A program made the position numbers and the translations under genes. The notes beneath the pieces were generated by a model, which saw nothing but the letters and a program-made list of their open reading frames with translations, made no database searches and was not told the DNA's origin. From positions 4,156,501 through 4,220,500 of the forward strand of contig NC_056422.1 in assembly GCF_905147365.1 (NCBI RefSeq): 64,000 nt of DNA, written 5' to 3'. Of this stretch, positions 1 to 13,800 are shown one piece after another. How positions within the stretch are numbered: position 1 is the first letter of the stretch; each line of letters begins with the position of its first letter. This DNA is from Aricia agestis. Lineage: Eukaryota; Arthropoda; Insecta; Lepidoptera; Lycaenidae.

Positions 1-138
1 AGTATTCTGTTCACAAAGATACCAGCAGTGCTATCCAGTAATACTGGCGCCATTGTCTGTGTTAATGTAAATCGGCATTTATTATCAGAAAACAGTAGCA
101 TGTCCATTGCAGAAGTACGTAAAACTGCTAAGCAATAA
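1..138 (+). CDS. 3' end of an unrecognised gene, cut by the window edge
   Basis: Frame 1 is open from the first base to a TAA at 136-138, giving 45 codons that end in SMSIAEVRKTAKQ. The stop overlaps an AATAAA. The composition looks protein-like, with mixed polar and hydrophobic residues, no low complexity and several conservative-looking hydrophobic runs. It lies in an AT-rich region where frames usually close quickly. I do not recognise the family. It could be the last exon of a plus-strand gene that starts to the left, or a chance open frame. It is too short and too truncated to assign a function. Confidence 0.4.
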   Translation, partial: SILFTKIPAVLSSNTGAIVCVNVNRHLLSENSSMSIAEVRKTAKQ

Positions 139-3100
139 ATTCCCTCGACCGTACAATTATATATTATTACAATATCATTATAATAATATATAATCACTGC
201 GTTTTCTAATATTAACATTATTATTGTTCTTATTAATACTTCATAGCATAATCGGAAGATATTGTCGAATGCCTAAAATATTAAAGGACCATTTGCGCCA
301 ATTTAAATAAGTTAACTTGCTTGTTAAACTGTCATGCCTTTCCTTTCGTTAATACGTGGAACGAGAGAAATAGAACAATTAATCTAGTTTACTTTAACCC
401 AAATTGGTGCAAGTGGACCAAAGAGGCAAAGCTACACTCAAATCAACGGGTACATTTGAGCAAATCATTACATTTTAAGTAACTCTAACAAAGGAGCTAA
501 AACCAGATTTGGCAAGAAACGAATAACCATAGCCAATAAACAATTACATTTGAATTTAGAATGCTTTGCTTTCTATCTGTACGTAGGGTGAACATGACTA
601 GTGACTGGACAGTACTAGTCATTGGACAGAGCACAAAAACACTATATTTATTAAGGTTGTTTTAAAAGCTAGCTGTTTTTCTTTAAAATCAGGCGCTCTA
701 TTGCTTTTAAAACAAGCAGTTTTTAAAGCAAACTTCATAAATTTTGTGTTTTTGTGCTTTGTCCAATGACTAGTACTGTCCAATCACTAGTCATTTACAC
801 TATGCTAGTGAGAAAAACTTGACAGTAAAATACTAATTTAGAGTCACTCAGACGAATATTTTTCTAGAATTTGTAGCTAAAATATTTCACCTTCTGACCC
901 AAAAAGATTTCACAAGTTCTCCTAAAATTAAGACCCTTTTAGAGGCTGTCTCTGTCAGTTTAGAATGACAAAGACAGTCGATTGCTGGATGTGTGATTTT
1001 GTATGATTTTAATGTTGTTTCATTCTGAAAATTCCCACTAGCAAATTCACAAATTGTAAAAGCATTCAGACAAAGATATTACTTCATATACGAGTAGCAT
1101 TAAAATTCACAAACATTTAAATTATAAATAACATCGATTTATCATTAACTTAAACACGAATCACAGATAACAACATAGCTAAGCGTTATACACAGAACCA
1201 CAATAGTATATTACAGATTATATAGATTAAAAATACATTCAATTTTCTATGGAATTATGCATAGGCCATAAATATTTGCCCGTTGTAAATATCATAGAGA
1301 ACGATTGTTGTAAATAATAAAAATGCTTAAAATAAAAATCACTGTCATAATATTGCAAAACTTTTGATTATTATTTTCGAGTGCCCCTAAAGTTTGACGC
1401 ATCTTTAAAAATTCATTTAAATACGTTAAATAATAATAAAAAAACGAATATTTACAAACAAACATAATAGCAGCGAAGTTTAACAGTAAAAGGGTGCTAA
1501 GTCAAAAAAATCGTATTTTTTTTAAACTGAAGTGTAGCAAGTAATACATTATACTTTCGAGGCACGTCTTTAGCCTAATCTAAATACATTTAATATCACA
1601 AGGCCTACATCGGCCGCTTTCAATAGAAAAAGGTAACATTGCGACGAAGATGTGTTTTCATTTCTCAACTTTGAGTCTACTTACATACAGTCTCCAAATA
1701 AAAATGTGTTACCTTTATAACAAAAAAAAGTTAGAGAGCCAAGCCGAATCAACATTATAAATATTATGTTTTGTTTGGCCGAGTGATGTAACTGGAACTA
1801 AACGAGTAAAGATTTAAAAAACCAGAAACAGTACTGGCAACACTAGATAAGTTTCTTATGTTACTTCATATTATATTTAATAAAACTTTACTGAACATAA
1901 TGTTTACTCATAATTTTGTTTGAAAACTGTATGTTTAAGTACTCAATGAAATTCACAAACCTTCAAAAACGAACATTATGAAAGATGTGAAAAATTATTT
2001 CCTGTGTTGTCTTTACGCATTTAAAAAGCCAACTTATGTTCGAAAGTGAAAATTGCTTTGAAACATTTATATTGTATGTCAAACAAGAGTTTATGGTTCG
2101 CGAAACATTCATAATAGATCTGTCCTACATATTATACTGCAACAGTTTATATTTTAGTATAGAATTTAAGACATAAGAATAAATAGATTTAATAAAGCAT
2201 TCATTTCATATTTTTTCAAAAGATAATTTAAAAATGGTGCAACAATCAAAGCGTTTAAAGTCATAATGCCAACCTCAAAACGAAAAAATAACGAAACCAT
2301 TATAAATAGCTTTAAAATAACAATAAAGCTATACAAGGCTCGATTTTTACTTTTTTATAATCTTAAGCAGTCTTATTCAGTAAAACTTGCAAGTAACACA
2401 AACCCGAAACCTTTTTTCTAGGGTCATCTCTTTCAAGTTTCAGAATAACAAGTATTCTTTTGCACTTGAAATTAGCTTAAAAAAAAAGAAAAATATATTG
2501 TCTATGGGCAGGATATGTGTAGCGTAGATATATAATACTAGATCCGCCATATTTTGCAAACTATGATAGTAAATAGCTTTAAGTTGTATAATCTGTGCTG
2601 ACTAGTTTGTAATAAGAAATTATCTATATAGTTGCCACATTCACAAGCTGTCAAACTACGATATCTATGTATATAATACCTACCGTTTCATACTCATATA
2701 AAAATATAAGCGATGTACTAAAAAGCCCAAAAGAGATCATTATCTTACTTGTATTATTCTATGATAAATACGTGATATATATCTTTGGAATTCAAATTAC
2801 TTATTATGCTGATATACTTGGACATAAATAGAAAAACACTGGATTATCTACTCTTAAGTCTACCTATTGCTAAGTACAACGAAAATTCGCTCTAATAACT
2901 CTAAGTAAGCTTAGATCAATATTAACAAAAAATACTCTATAATATTGTGCTCAGTAACTATCTGCCATTCAATCGATTATTTTACATCAAAGAGTATTTC
3001 GATTACAAAATCTACGTAATCGATAAAGATTATCAACGGCAATTTAATATTGAACATAATTTTAAAATGATAGAATAGCCCCGTACTAATAAAAATATTT

Positions 3101-3580
3101 GAACAACGAATAAACTATACAAGGCCAGGTTTGCTTGTCTATGGCATATTAAAAATGTCACATGCTAGACAGACGGCGTTCCTTGAATCATTCCTAGTTC
3201 CTACTTAAATATCTTTACTAGTCAGAGGGTAGAATTCAAAATTCGAATTATAAATCCAACAAATAAGTCTATGGTTAGTCTACGTTACATTCTTACTTTA
3301 TCTGCCAGAGGAAGGCAGATATAGACAATACGAAACCTAAATTTTTAACGACCTCTGGCATTTTTACTGAAGCCACTGTATCAACTAACACTGATCTATG
3401 TTACAAAGCTAAAATAAATTTGATATTCAACAAAATTACATTTGTGACAATCGAGTATACGAAATTGTACTAAATAGACACTGGAATAAGCATTCACGAA
3501 CTATGTTTGAGTATTTTTAGGTTTGGTTCTACTAAAACTGTAACTTTATATAAAACTATTTGATATAAGGAGATACATGG
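139..3580. other. AT-rich gene-free stretch
   Basis: No convincing coding frame, RNA gene or conserved protein fragment is visible. Part may be the 3' UTR of the gene ending at 138. The only clear structure is the inverted-repeat element at 594-794. Short A/T runs and scattered AATAAA-like words carry no strand information. Confidence 0.5.
594..794. mobile_element. MITE with 49-bp terminal inverted repeats
   Basis: The ends are inverted copies of one another over about 49 bp with two mismatches, beginning ATGACTAGTGA and ending TCACTAGTCAT. Each arm contains its own small palindrome built on ACTAGT. The interior has no coding frame. This is a foldback, non-autonomous DNA element; the superfamily is not decided. 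Confidence 0.75.
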
Positions 3581-3585
3581 AGCGT

Positions 3586-3998
3586 TTTTGAATCTTTAAA
3601 AATTATACATGCGTATAGCTCGGTTACCGAAAACGAAGAAAATATTCGCTCTTTCACCTCAGGCTTCTTATCTCTTTCACTTGCGCACGATTATTCAGTT
3701 ACAGCTCGACAAGGCTTTAAATGAACGTGGTGAGAAAAGGAACTAACGCTTCTGTGAAACAAAAACGTCATTTTTGATAGTTCTCCTCAAGGTTCTCCTT
3801 TACCAGCAGCGCCCCGTCCACGTTCATTTAAAGCCTTGGAGTACTTTATATTTATATTTTGTTTTTACAGGTAGGCGATAAGAGCGCGATAGAGATATTG
3901 TTGCGTGTGATTGAAAGAGAGAAGTAGCAATAGGACAATGGCCCAATTTCTACATTTTGGGTGACCGAGTTATAGACATAATATATAACTTTTAGAAA
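3586..3998. mobile_element. Imperfect inverted-repeat element containing a nested MITE
   Basis: Outer arms around 3586-3632 and 3957-3998 are diverged inverted copies, sharing words such as AGCTCGGTTAC and its complement. A second, better-conserved MITE lies inside at 3711-3837. The outer boundary is approximate. Confidence 0.4.
3711..3837. mobile_element. MITE with perfect 20-bp inverted ends
   Basis: AAGGCTTTAAATGAACGTGG at 3711-3730 is exactly complemented at 3818-3837. The interior is non-coding. It is nested in an older inverted-repeat element. Confidence 0.7.
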
Positions 3999-4150
3999 CT
4001 CAGTACGCATTATCTGAAAATAGTATTGTATTTTAAAAGCGTTCGGTTACAGTTCAGACACACGGCATATTGATAAAGTATTAATTATCTTAAAAGCGTT
4101 TAATGATACAAGAGTAATGTTAACCAATTTAGACATTTGACAACTTTCCT

Positions 4151-4300
4151 AATTAATTTAAATTGATACAGTAGTGGATGTTAGCATCACTATATTCAAG
4201 TGTTGGACTGTATGTAAACATGTCTAGTAACAATAACTAAACTCGTTTTAATTCAGTCCAATAACTAGCAGCGGTAATTAATTAAATTACTGTATCAATG
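4151..4300. repeat. Diverged inverted repeat
   Basis: Words resembling TTAATTTAAATTGATACAGT near the left end recur inverted near 4275-4300, and a GGACTG pair lies inside. It is probably a decayed MITE with uncertain borders. Confidence 0.35.
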
Positions 4301-4558
4301 TAAGCCAGAATAAAACAAAAATTCAAATTAGGAATTTACTTTTTTTTGATGGACGTTCTACTTTTTTTGAAACGACCCATAACTGTCAAAGGTTAGTTGT
4401 CAAATTCTAACTTGCTAATTTACTCTGTCAAAGACTACATGCCGCTGAGTTGTTTTACGGACAGGACTTTCAGTTCTAAAGGCAAGACCGCACTAAGCGA
4501 CACTACGCGGTAGCGGAGCGTCGCGACACGTCACGGTTAAATATTCTTCGTTTGAGTT

Positions 4559-4708
4559 AATTCAGACCGCAACGCGACGCGTATATGCATTTCTAAATTT
4601 GCACTGAATTGACAGATTTCGTGACAGAGAACAGACAGATGTCTTGCAAATCTGTCAAATCCATACAAATTTTGAAATGCATCTACGCGTCGCGTTGCGG
4701 TCTTAATT
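4559..4708. mobile_element. MITE, CGCAACGCGACGCGT family, copy 1
   Basis: Inverted arms of about 35 bp start AATTcAGACCGCAACGCGAC. The inner part carries AATTGACAGATTT and CCATACAAATTT. A second copy of the same family lies at 51621-51747, so this is a dispersed family and not a local hairpin. Confidence 0.75.
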
Positions 4709-4824
4709 GACCCTATGAAATCATAATAATATGAGGCAAGCCGCACTACGCGGCAGCGACGATACGCGACACAACATCACTTCTATGAAATGTGAATATC
4801 GCGTTGCTCCGCTGCAGTTTATAC

Positions 4825-4830
4825 TTTATT
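4825..4830 (-). terminator. Poly(A) signal for the PLEKHM2-like gene
   Basis: AATAAA reads on the minus strand about 70 bases after the TAA at 4900-4902, in the right place for a short 3' UTR. Confidence 0.5.
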
Positions 4831-4899
4831 GTCACTGCAGTCTCAACTTTATAGAATATTCGTAAAATAACTCTAAACGGATTATAATATAATGTTGGT

Positions 4900-7800
4900 T
4901 TACTGGTGTGAAGGTAACATGTGCGCCCACGCGGTCTCGTACTTTGCGTGCGCGGCGCTGCACGCGTATTTGGACGCGTCGACTACGCTCAGCGGGAACG
5001 GCTCGCTCTGAAAATATAAATATTTCTAACTATTTGAATTTTCAAATTATTTATACCGTCGACATAAATATCATTTGTATCGAAATACATGTCAGCAAGG
5101 TCAATGTCGTTATGACAAACAACATTGTTTTTCTTTCCGTGCAAGATTCAAAAAGTCTCATCTTATCGAACTGTTTCGGATAGAAGGATAATAATCGAAA
5201 TAAATGCTAGGTGATTAATGATCATATACAGCCTGGGATAAAAGAGTAAACTCTTCCGTACGAAATTGTTGTTATACAGTGTGGCAACAATTTCGTATAA
5301 TATAATAAATAATAAAATAATAAAATGTTTATTCAAATTAAATCTGTTTTACATGAGTTTTACATATATGGAAACACAATCAATACATCACTCAGTAAAT
5401 AGCGTTGGAAGCTGTACTATTATAAACTGTATACTACTTCTGCTGTCACACTTCACATTAAAAATGTGACAGCTACGAAGAAACTAGTGATATCTAATGC
5501 TAATTTTTTGCCAAGCTGTAATATAATTATTATTACGTGTATTTAAATGTAGTACTCACCGTGAGCTCCGAGTACGCGCACTCGAGCGCAGCAATAAACC
5601 GCTCCAGCTCCGCGCCGCTCGCCCACACGAGCGCCAGCCCCGACCCGCGCTCGCGTGCCTCGCACACGCTCCATTCCTGAAGAAAAAAACATAATGTCAT
5701 TGTAGCACATTTTATATGTAACTAGATGACGCCCGCGACTCCGTTGCGCCAAAATTAGTTTATCGCACTGGAACTGTACATTTTTTCGGGATAAAAAGTA
5801 TCCTATGTCCTTTCCTGGGACTCAATGTATCTCTGTACCAAATTTCAGCCCAATCGGTTCAGCCGTTCAGGCGTGAAGAGGTAACAGACAGACAGTCAGA
5901 CACACTTTCGCATTTATAATATTAGTAAGTAAGTAAGTATGGATTGATTGTACTGTCGGTTCTTGGTGGAAAAACATGTTGAACGCTAATAAAACACAGT
6001 TTTTCGTGCACTTTTTCCACTATATTAAGATATTATTATAACTTTTAACAAATTACACGACCGGTTTCGAAACAAATCATCATCAGGTGTTTTGTTTCGA
6101 AAAAGTGCACGAAAAACTGTGTTTTATTAGTATAGCACATTTTATCTCGCTTACATGTTTTTTTTAAAGAAGGCAGGTCGCTGTAGCTCTGACGTCACTG
6201 CGACCCATGAGGATCTATTGTGACTCTTTCGCACTAGAGTATCATCCCCAACCCAATACTGCTCATAAATTGAACGATACGGTTGGGGTTGGTGCCACGA
6301 ATTTCCTCTGTGGGTAAGTATTCGTGGCGACCAAGGTGCCTGTTCCTGCACTGTAGTAGAGCAGGACAGTCGAGGAGAAGGCGAATAGGTTTCGCTTACA
6401 TATTAATATGAGCGAGACAGCCACACGCTTATAAAGCAATTATTGAATATTGTTAATCCATCCCAATAATATAAATGCGAAAGGATTATTGAATATTGTT
6501 AATCCATCCCAATAATATAAATGCGAAAGGGTGTCTGTCTGTTTGTTTCTTTATAACCTCTTTATGCCCAAACCGCTGAATCGATTTTGCTGAAATTTGG
6601 TATGGAGATACTTTGAGTCCCGGGAAAGGACATAATATGATACTTTTTAAACCGGAAAAATGTACGGTTCCACCCCAATAAAAGAATTTCTGCGCAACAG
6701 AGTTGCGGGCATCAACTATTACAAAATATAAAAGAAATATACATTGTGTGTATGCACGAGTGCAGAAGTGTGTGTGCTGCAGTGATAGTTAACAAAATAT
6801 TATAGTCTGTCAAAAAAGTGAAGAAATTAAAAAGTGGCAACATCGTTGTGTCATCCCTTTCAAATCAATCTAAGAAAAAAGGGATGACACTACGATGTTG
6901 ACACTTTTTAATTTCTTCACTTTTTTGACAGACTATAGCTTCAGTATTTTTATACGAGCCAAGGAGCTTTGTGATTGAGAGTTGCTTTAAAAATCTTTCA
7001 TCTTGTTTGTAGAGTAAATTCGACACATATTGTATTTCAATATAGTAACAGACAAAAATGAGTATAAAATAGACTTAATTAAGCTTGAACTATAAACATT
7101 AAAATATCGAACTCATGTAACTCACCAAGCAGCACCAGTTTTCCTCCGTGTCGGGTATCTTCAACGCTGTTAAGTTCTTGATCGAACCGCACGCTAATAT
7201 CTCGATATCGGCTCTCATCTCTTCCATGTATTCTGGAAAATATCAACAATTTATTAGGTGCCAAAAGAAAAACTTTTGATAAGCGTAGTCGAATATGACA
7301 ATTGCCAAATTAGCTTCGTACTACATACACGCAAAACTATTCGTCATAAAATATAGAGTGCATGTAACTAAGTACATAAATTCGTAATGTTACTGTATCA
7401 GAAAATTAAATGCCCGAATATTGTAAACCACGCCCGCATTTTATGTCACTCATTCACGAGCACAAAATATCTCTGTCTTCATGCAAACCGGATGTAAAAT
7501 AGTTTGCGAATCGCGAATGAAAAAGACTAGTGATATTTTTTTCCTGTACAATGACTATTGGCACCAGCGTTACCAGATTTTTTTGAATCAAGTCGGGACT
7601 TTGGAACTTTTTGAGCGAAAATAGCGTGATTCTTCCGTCTAAAGCGGGACATTTTATCTTTTTATTTGACTTAAAATTACGTTTACGTGACAATATTTAG
7701 CAAAAAAAGCCATAGAAAATTCACACCTCTATCCCCCACACTCTTATCTTTATTACGCGCCTTTCTTTCTCAGCACCTACGTTCAGGCTTAGTCCCGCTT

Positions 7801-10800
7801 TTAGGGGATAACTCAATATCCCCTAAAAGTGGAACTGAGCTCGTCCCGCGCGTGACGTTCAATTTTGGTTTAAAAATCGGGACGTCCCGCCAAATTCGGG
7901 ACGTCTGGCAACGCTGATTGGCACCATGTCGGTACCAGCACTTGGCAGTGCGTTAAGAGACGTACCCGCCAGCTGTGCGTGCGCGCCCGCCTGCCGCAGG
8001 TAGGGGGCGGCGCCGCGCACGAACGCCAGGTCGAGGGGGTCGCGCGCGGCGAGTACCTCCCCGCCCGCCACCAGCACCGTGCACGCCGCCGTCCGCGCCC
8101 CTACCGTCGCCCGCACCTCTTGTTTGTCTTCCAGAGCCTGGAAATTAAAAAAAAATTGGTAATCCTTTTAACTTACGAAGGACCGACGTTCATTATTTGT
8201 GTTAAAGCGCTTACGCGTCGACTGCCGTCAAGTGCCGTTCCGTCAAGTAAAAATGACAAGTGCATGCCCATTTTATTGTTGACTTCTTTAGCCGCACACT
8301 CTACAAATAAACACGCGTTTACACGTATGCATATTGCACATACACGTATCAAAGAGACATTTTTGATGTCCACAGGCCGTAAATAATCATAGTTCGATTC
8401 AAATAGAAATCAAGAACTAGCAACGAATAGCTTGATGACACAATGATTGTAGACTGCTAGTATTAAGTTAATTCAAAAAATATATAAAACATTTATATAA
8501 ATGAAAATTAAAATAATAAAAAAGTTAAAATTTAGTATTAAGCTTAGTACTGAACTGCATGACACAGCTTTCGATCTTTAAGCAACGCGACAGATTGCTT
8601 TGCACTGGGCGACGGAGTCATTGCCTTGCCTTGTACTGAGCGACACTTGTAACTTACCTGTGCCGCGTGAAGCAGCAGCGACTGCAGCCACGACGAGGCG
8701 GTGGGGTCGTCGGGCGCCGCGAGCAGCAGCCGCCGGTCGCGCAGCGCGATCTCGAAGCAGTGCGGCCGCCGCGTCGCGTCCACGTGTCGCCTGACCCCAA
8801 TGACGGAGCGTAGCGCGATGTTGTTGGGCAGGGGCGACCCGTCCGGACTGTGGGGGCCCCAGTGGAGGACTCCGGCCCTGTGATTACATTTTTTTATTAC
8901 ATTTTACAGTTCAATTTTTTTAAGGTAACAGAGTACTTACAGTGCAAGCATTTTTCATACTACTCCTAGACTAGGAAGGTTGATGACTACTGGTGCCAGC
9001 TTAATATATTTTGACTATAGTTTTCTGTCTTTTTCATGATTTTGCGCGCTGGCTCAAGATTAAGAATAAAATATAGACGGTATTAGGAAGAAACATAACT
9101 AATTGTATTTCAAAGGATGATTGTCCGCATAAAACCTGCTGAGGGCGGCCACTCATTTATTGATCGTTTCGATCGTTTTTAAAAAACGCCGCCTTAAGAC
9201 TTATTCAAAAGGTGAATGTTACCTACTACCTTCAGAAATTTTGCTTGTCCACCTTCAGAAAACTATGTAAGAAAATTGTTACATTTTCAAGTACAACGTT
9301 ACTATATTATAATTACGCAAGCACAGATCTAGACATTATCTAAGCTGCGCCTCCATTGCCTAGTCGGTGTGACGGTGACGGAACCTACTTTCTATATTTT
9401 GGTGCACGCGATCATTTTGAGAAGATTTTGCAATGTGTTTGTATTATACATCTAATACAATATTTACAAATTTTATCTCGTAGATTACATATATGATTAC
9501 GTGACGTGGGAGAGCCATGCTTCGGCACGAATGGGCCGGCTCGACCGGAGAAATACCAAGCGCCCACAGAAAACCGGCGTGAAACAGCGCTTGCGCTGTG
9601 TTTCGCCGAGTGAGTGAGTTTACCAGAGGCCCAATCCCCTACCCTTTTCCCTTCCCTACCCTCCCCTATTTCCTTCTCTACCCTCCCTATTACCCTATTC
9701 CCTCTTAAAAGGCCGGCAGGTGCGTACCTGCAGCTCTTCTGATGCTGCCAGTATTAATGGATGACGGAAGCTGCTTTCCATCAGGTGACCCGTTTGCTAG
9801 TTTTCCCCCTTATTTTATATTAAAAAATCTACAGGGTATACAATCCTTCAATTTTTATTTTATTTAAATATTATTAATAATTATTAAATTACACATATAA
9901 TGACAACAAGTGCCTACTTGTTGTCATCATTGATATCAAGCAATAAATGTTTGAAAAATCATGTTTGTTGTATGGGTCTTGGGAGCCCCCTCAAATACTT
10001 AATTTATTTTCTTTTTAGTATTTGTTGTTATAGCGGCAACAGAAATACATAATCTGTGCAAAATTTCAACTCTGTAGCTATTACCGTTCCCGAGTTACAG
10101 CCTGGAGACAGACGGATAGACATCGAAGTCTCAGTAATAGGGTCCCGTTTTTACTCTTTGGGTACGGAACCCAAAAAAAATGTTCTTTCAGCGCTGCTAC
10201 TTTCACAGTTAACTCTTTAATATAAGGGTCACATACACACTCTAAAGTATATCACTTTGTTTTATTACACCCTGTATAAGAACTTAATTGTGATGGCCGC
10301 AACTTATCTTGCCCGCAGCTTCATTTGCGCGAGTCACAGGCAGCAAATAACATTAGCATGGACCAAGGTAATACGGATGCCCGGCGGAGTCGTGGTGTAG
10401 GCTCACGCGATCCCGCGGCCCGCCCAAGGCGCATAGTGGAGTACCGCCGAGTTTTTAGTGGGTAGGGGCTGCGTCCACCACCATCTTCGGACGCAGCAGA
10501 GACCCACATACTTGCGGATAGGACCCCATCCCCCGCAAGATGCTTAAAAGCATTTTCTCGGCGCCAAAAAAAAAAAAAAAAAAAGGTAATACGGATGCAA
10601 CATCAATATGTCTGATTTACAACATTCTTAATGCAAAAAGTGATAATATCAATTCAATAGTAAATTAATAAAAAAAATTGTAAAACTTTCGACATAATAT
10701 TGTAAATCGATTATTTGATTAATCAATTTATAATATTTTGTCGGAAGTTTTACATTTTTTTTTTAATTTCTTCAGTCATTGATTGAGCAGGCTGATGATA

Positions 10801-13800
10801 ATGAAATATTGCTAAGAAAACTCCCCATCATATCAGCTTCAAAACAAATTTAACTAGTTATATCAAAATCGGTCTACCTGCTTGGATACTGCCACGAATA
10901 GAAACACATATAGACAGACAGACACGTTATATTACACTTAAAACACTGTCTGTCTGTCTGTCACGTTGTACAACAAACGTTATTTTTTGGTCTTTTTGCT
11001 CGTAATCAATATGGCCACAGCTAGGCACTTGAAATTTTAATAAGGGCCTTAGTTTTATGTCTACTTTAATAATTAATAATAAAATTTAAATAAAATAAAA
11101 ATTTAAGGGAGGGTCCCATACAAAATCGCCATTTTTGGCCTATATTTTTCTAGGGTAGGGAAGGGAATAGGGTAAGGGATTGGGCCTCCGGTAAACTCAC
11201 TCACTCGGCGAAACACAGCGCAAGCGCTGTTTCACGCCGGTTTTCTGTGAAAACGTGGTATTTCTCCGGTCGAGCCGGCCCATTCGTGCCGAAGCATGGC
11301 TCTCCCACGTAGAATTAATTATACAACATGTCAGAGGTTACTAGTAAACAGGTGTTCTTTTACCTGAGCAGGAAATAGCAGGGCTCGAAGCGGCGGCTCT
11401 TCTCGGTCTTACACATGAGGTAGCCCTCGAGCGGCGGGGCGAAGGCGCCGGGGGCTTCGGCGGCGGCCTCCGCGTCGCCCGAACACGCGCGCCCGTAGAA
11501 CAGGATCTTCGGTACCTGGGGAGTTGCAGGTGTTAAAACATGATAATGAAGTGCAAAACTATAGTTTCTAAAATAAAATACTTGATGACGCCTGGATACG
11601 TTGCGTCACATATCTTTAATTGCGCGGGAATCGTGCATTTTTTTCAGGACAAGAAGTATCCTATGTCCGGGACTTGCTTGTTTGGGCGTGAAGAGGTAAC
11701 AGACAGACAGATCACACATTTGCGAATTTATAATACCTACTTATATTAGTATGGATATGGAAGTACAGTACAATTTACAACTTTATGTAAATTTGAGATC
11801 AACCCGCGGTAGTCAGTAGTCTGACAAACTTAATTATTGTGAATAAAATATTTTATCTTTTCTCCTTTAAAGTACTCCTGTTTTTTAGGGTTCCGTACCC
11901 AAAGGGTGAAAGCGGGACTAACTGAAGTGAAAACGGGACCCTATTCATGAGACTTCGATGTCTGTCTGGCTGTATCTCAAGAACCGCTATAGCTAGAGTT
12001 CTGAAATTTTCACAGATTGTGTATATCTGTTGCCGCTATAACAACAAATACTAAAAACAAAATAAAATTAATATTTAAAGGGTGCTCCCATACAACAAAC
12101 GTGATTTTTTTGGCCTTTTTTGCTCGATATCAATAATGGCAACAGGTAGGCACTTGAAAATATTTTCACAAAGGCCTTAATTATATGTCTACTTCAATAT
12201 TTAAGAATAATATTAAAATAAAATAAAAAATTAAGGGGGGCTCCCATACAAAAACACAAATTTTCGCCTATTTTTCCTCTATAACGGTACGGAACCCTTC
12301 GTGCGCGAGTCCGACTCGCTTTTGGCCGATTATTTCGTAAACATAAATGCACTACTTTCTTATTACACTTTATTATCATGAATAGACAGTAAGATAATAT
12401 GAAAGCTTATACACAAGTACAAGCTTCCATAGCTTCTATTTAAAAGTCCTTACTCCTTAGCCAGGGGTAACGAACCTTTGGGGCAGTATTCAAGGCGAGA
12501 TATTCCATAATTATGTATTCATTATTCTTCTGAGACGTCGGAGAAACAATTTTTTAAGTTGTGTTATGTATGTAATTAGTAATACAATAACAGAAATCAA
12601 CGATTGTTTACAAAATAAAAAAAAAGTTCCAGTTTCTCGCGTGTACATCTTTTAAAATTATTTTAATTTAATAAAATTATAAGTATACAAAACTAATAAC
12701 GAGACATAGCTTATGAGTATATATCTTATATCTTTAAACGAGCAATTCTTGTATATATGTATATATATAATTGGAATCTCCGAATCGACTCCAACGATTT
12801 TCATGAAATTTAGTATATAGGGGGTTTCGAGGGCGACAAATCGATCTAGCTAGGAATCATTTTTAGAAAATGTCATTTTATTCGTGTCTTATCGAATACC
12901 GAGCAAAGCTCGGTCAAATAGCTAGTATATATATGAAACGAAATCTCAAAGCGAGAAGGTTGGCGATCCCTTCATATCCTTAAGGGTCCTTTCTAACGAG
13001 GGACAGACATTATGAAAGGACTTGTCAACACTCATGAATATATGACGTACTTACTTTGTAAGTACGCACTCATACTAACATCTTTTTTTTACATGGGGAA
13101 ATGCTTTGCGCATTCCCGGCGGATTGGGGACATCGGCCGGGGTATGTGTAATGTGGGACTCTGTGGGGAACTAACCACTAAAACACCATGGTGCTCCACT
13201 CCCCGCTTAGGCAAAGTTACGGGCACGATCAACCCACCTACATTCTGCATCATACTAATATTATAATCATACTAATATTATAAAGGTGGAAGTTTGTGAG
13301 CGTGTAATATAATATGTTTGTTACTTCTTCACGACTTCTTAAATGGCTGGAGCGATTTTAATAAAATTTAGCTCATTAAAGTTAGCTGACAACCTGAATT
13401 AACACATAGGCTACTTTTTTCTGCTGAAAAATATCTTTCACGAAAATCCGCGGGGCACAGATAGTATAAAGACAGCATAAAAACTCATATCCGGAAACTG
13501 GAATTATAAAGAAAATATGCGCATACTGTACATATTGCAATGCGTTATGCGTACATAATACATACTTATTATGAAGTAGGTTAATGTGTCAGTTTACCCT
13601 TAGTCAATGATTGTTATTAACATCAATTAACATGATATTGTATACTAAATTTCGTTTATCTTTTACTAAAAATCGTTTATCGCATGGTGACCTTATTACA
13701 TATTCCGAAATAACAGAGATCGTAAATTCTTTCCCGGGACTCAAAAAAAACTGGATGGATGTAGTATCAGCTTAATCTTGGCTTAAAATATTATAGTTCT

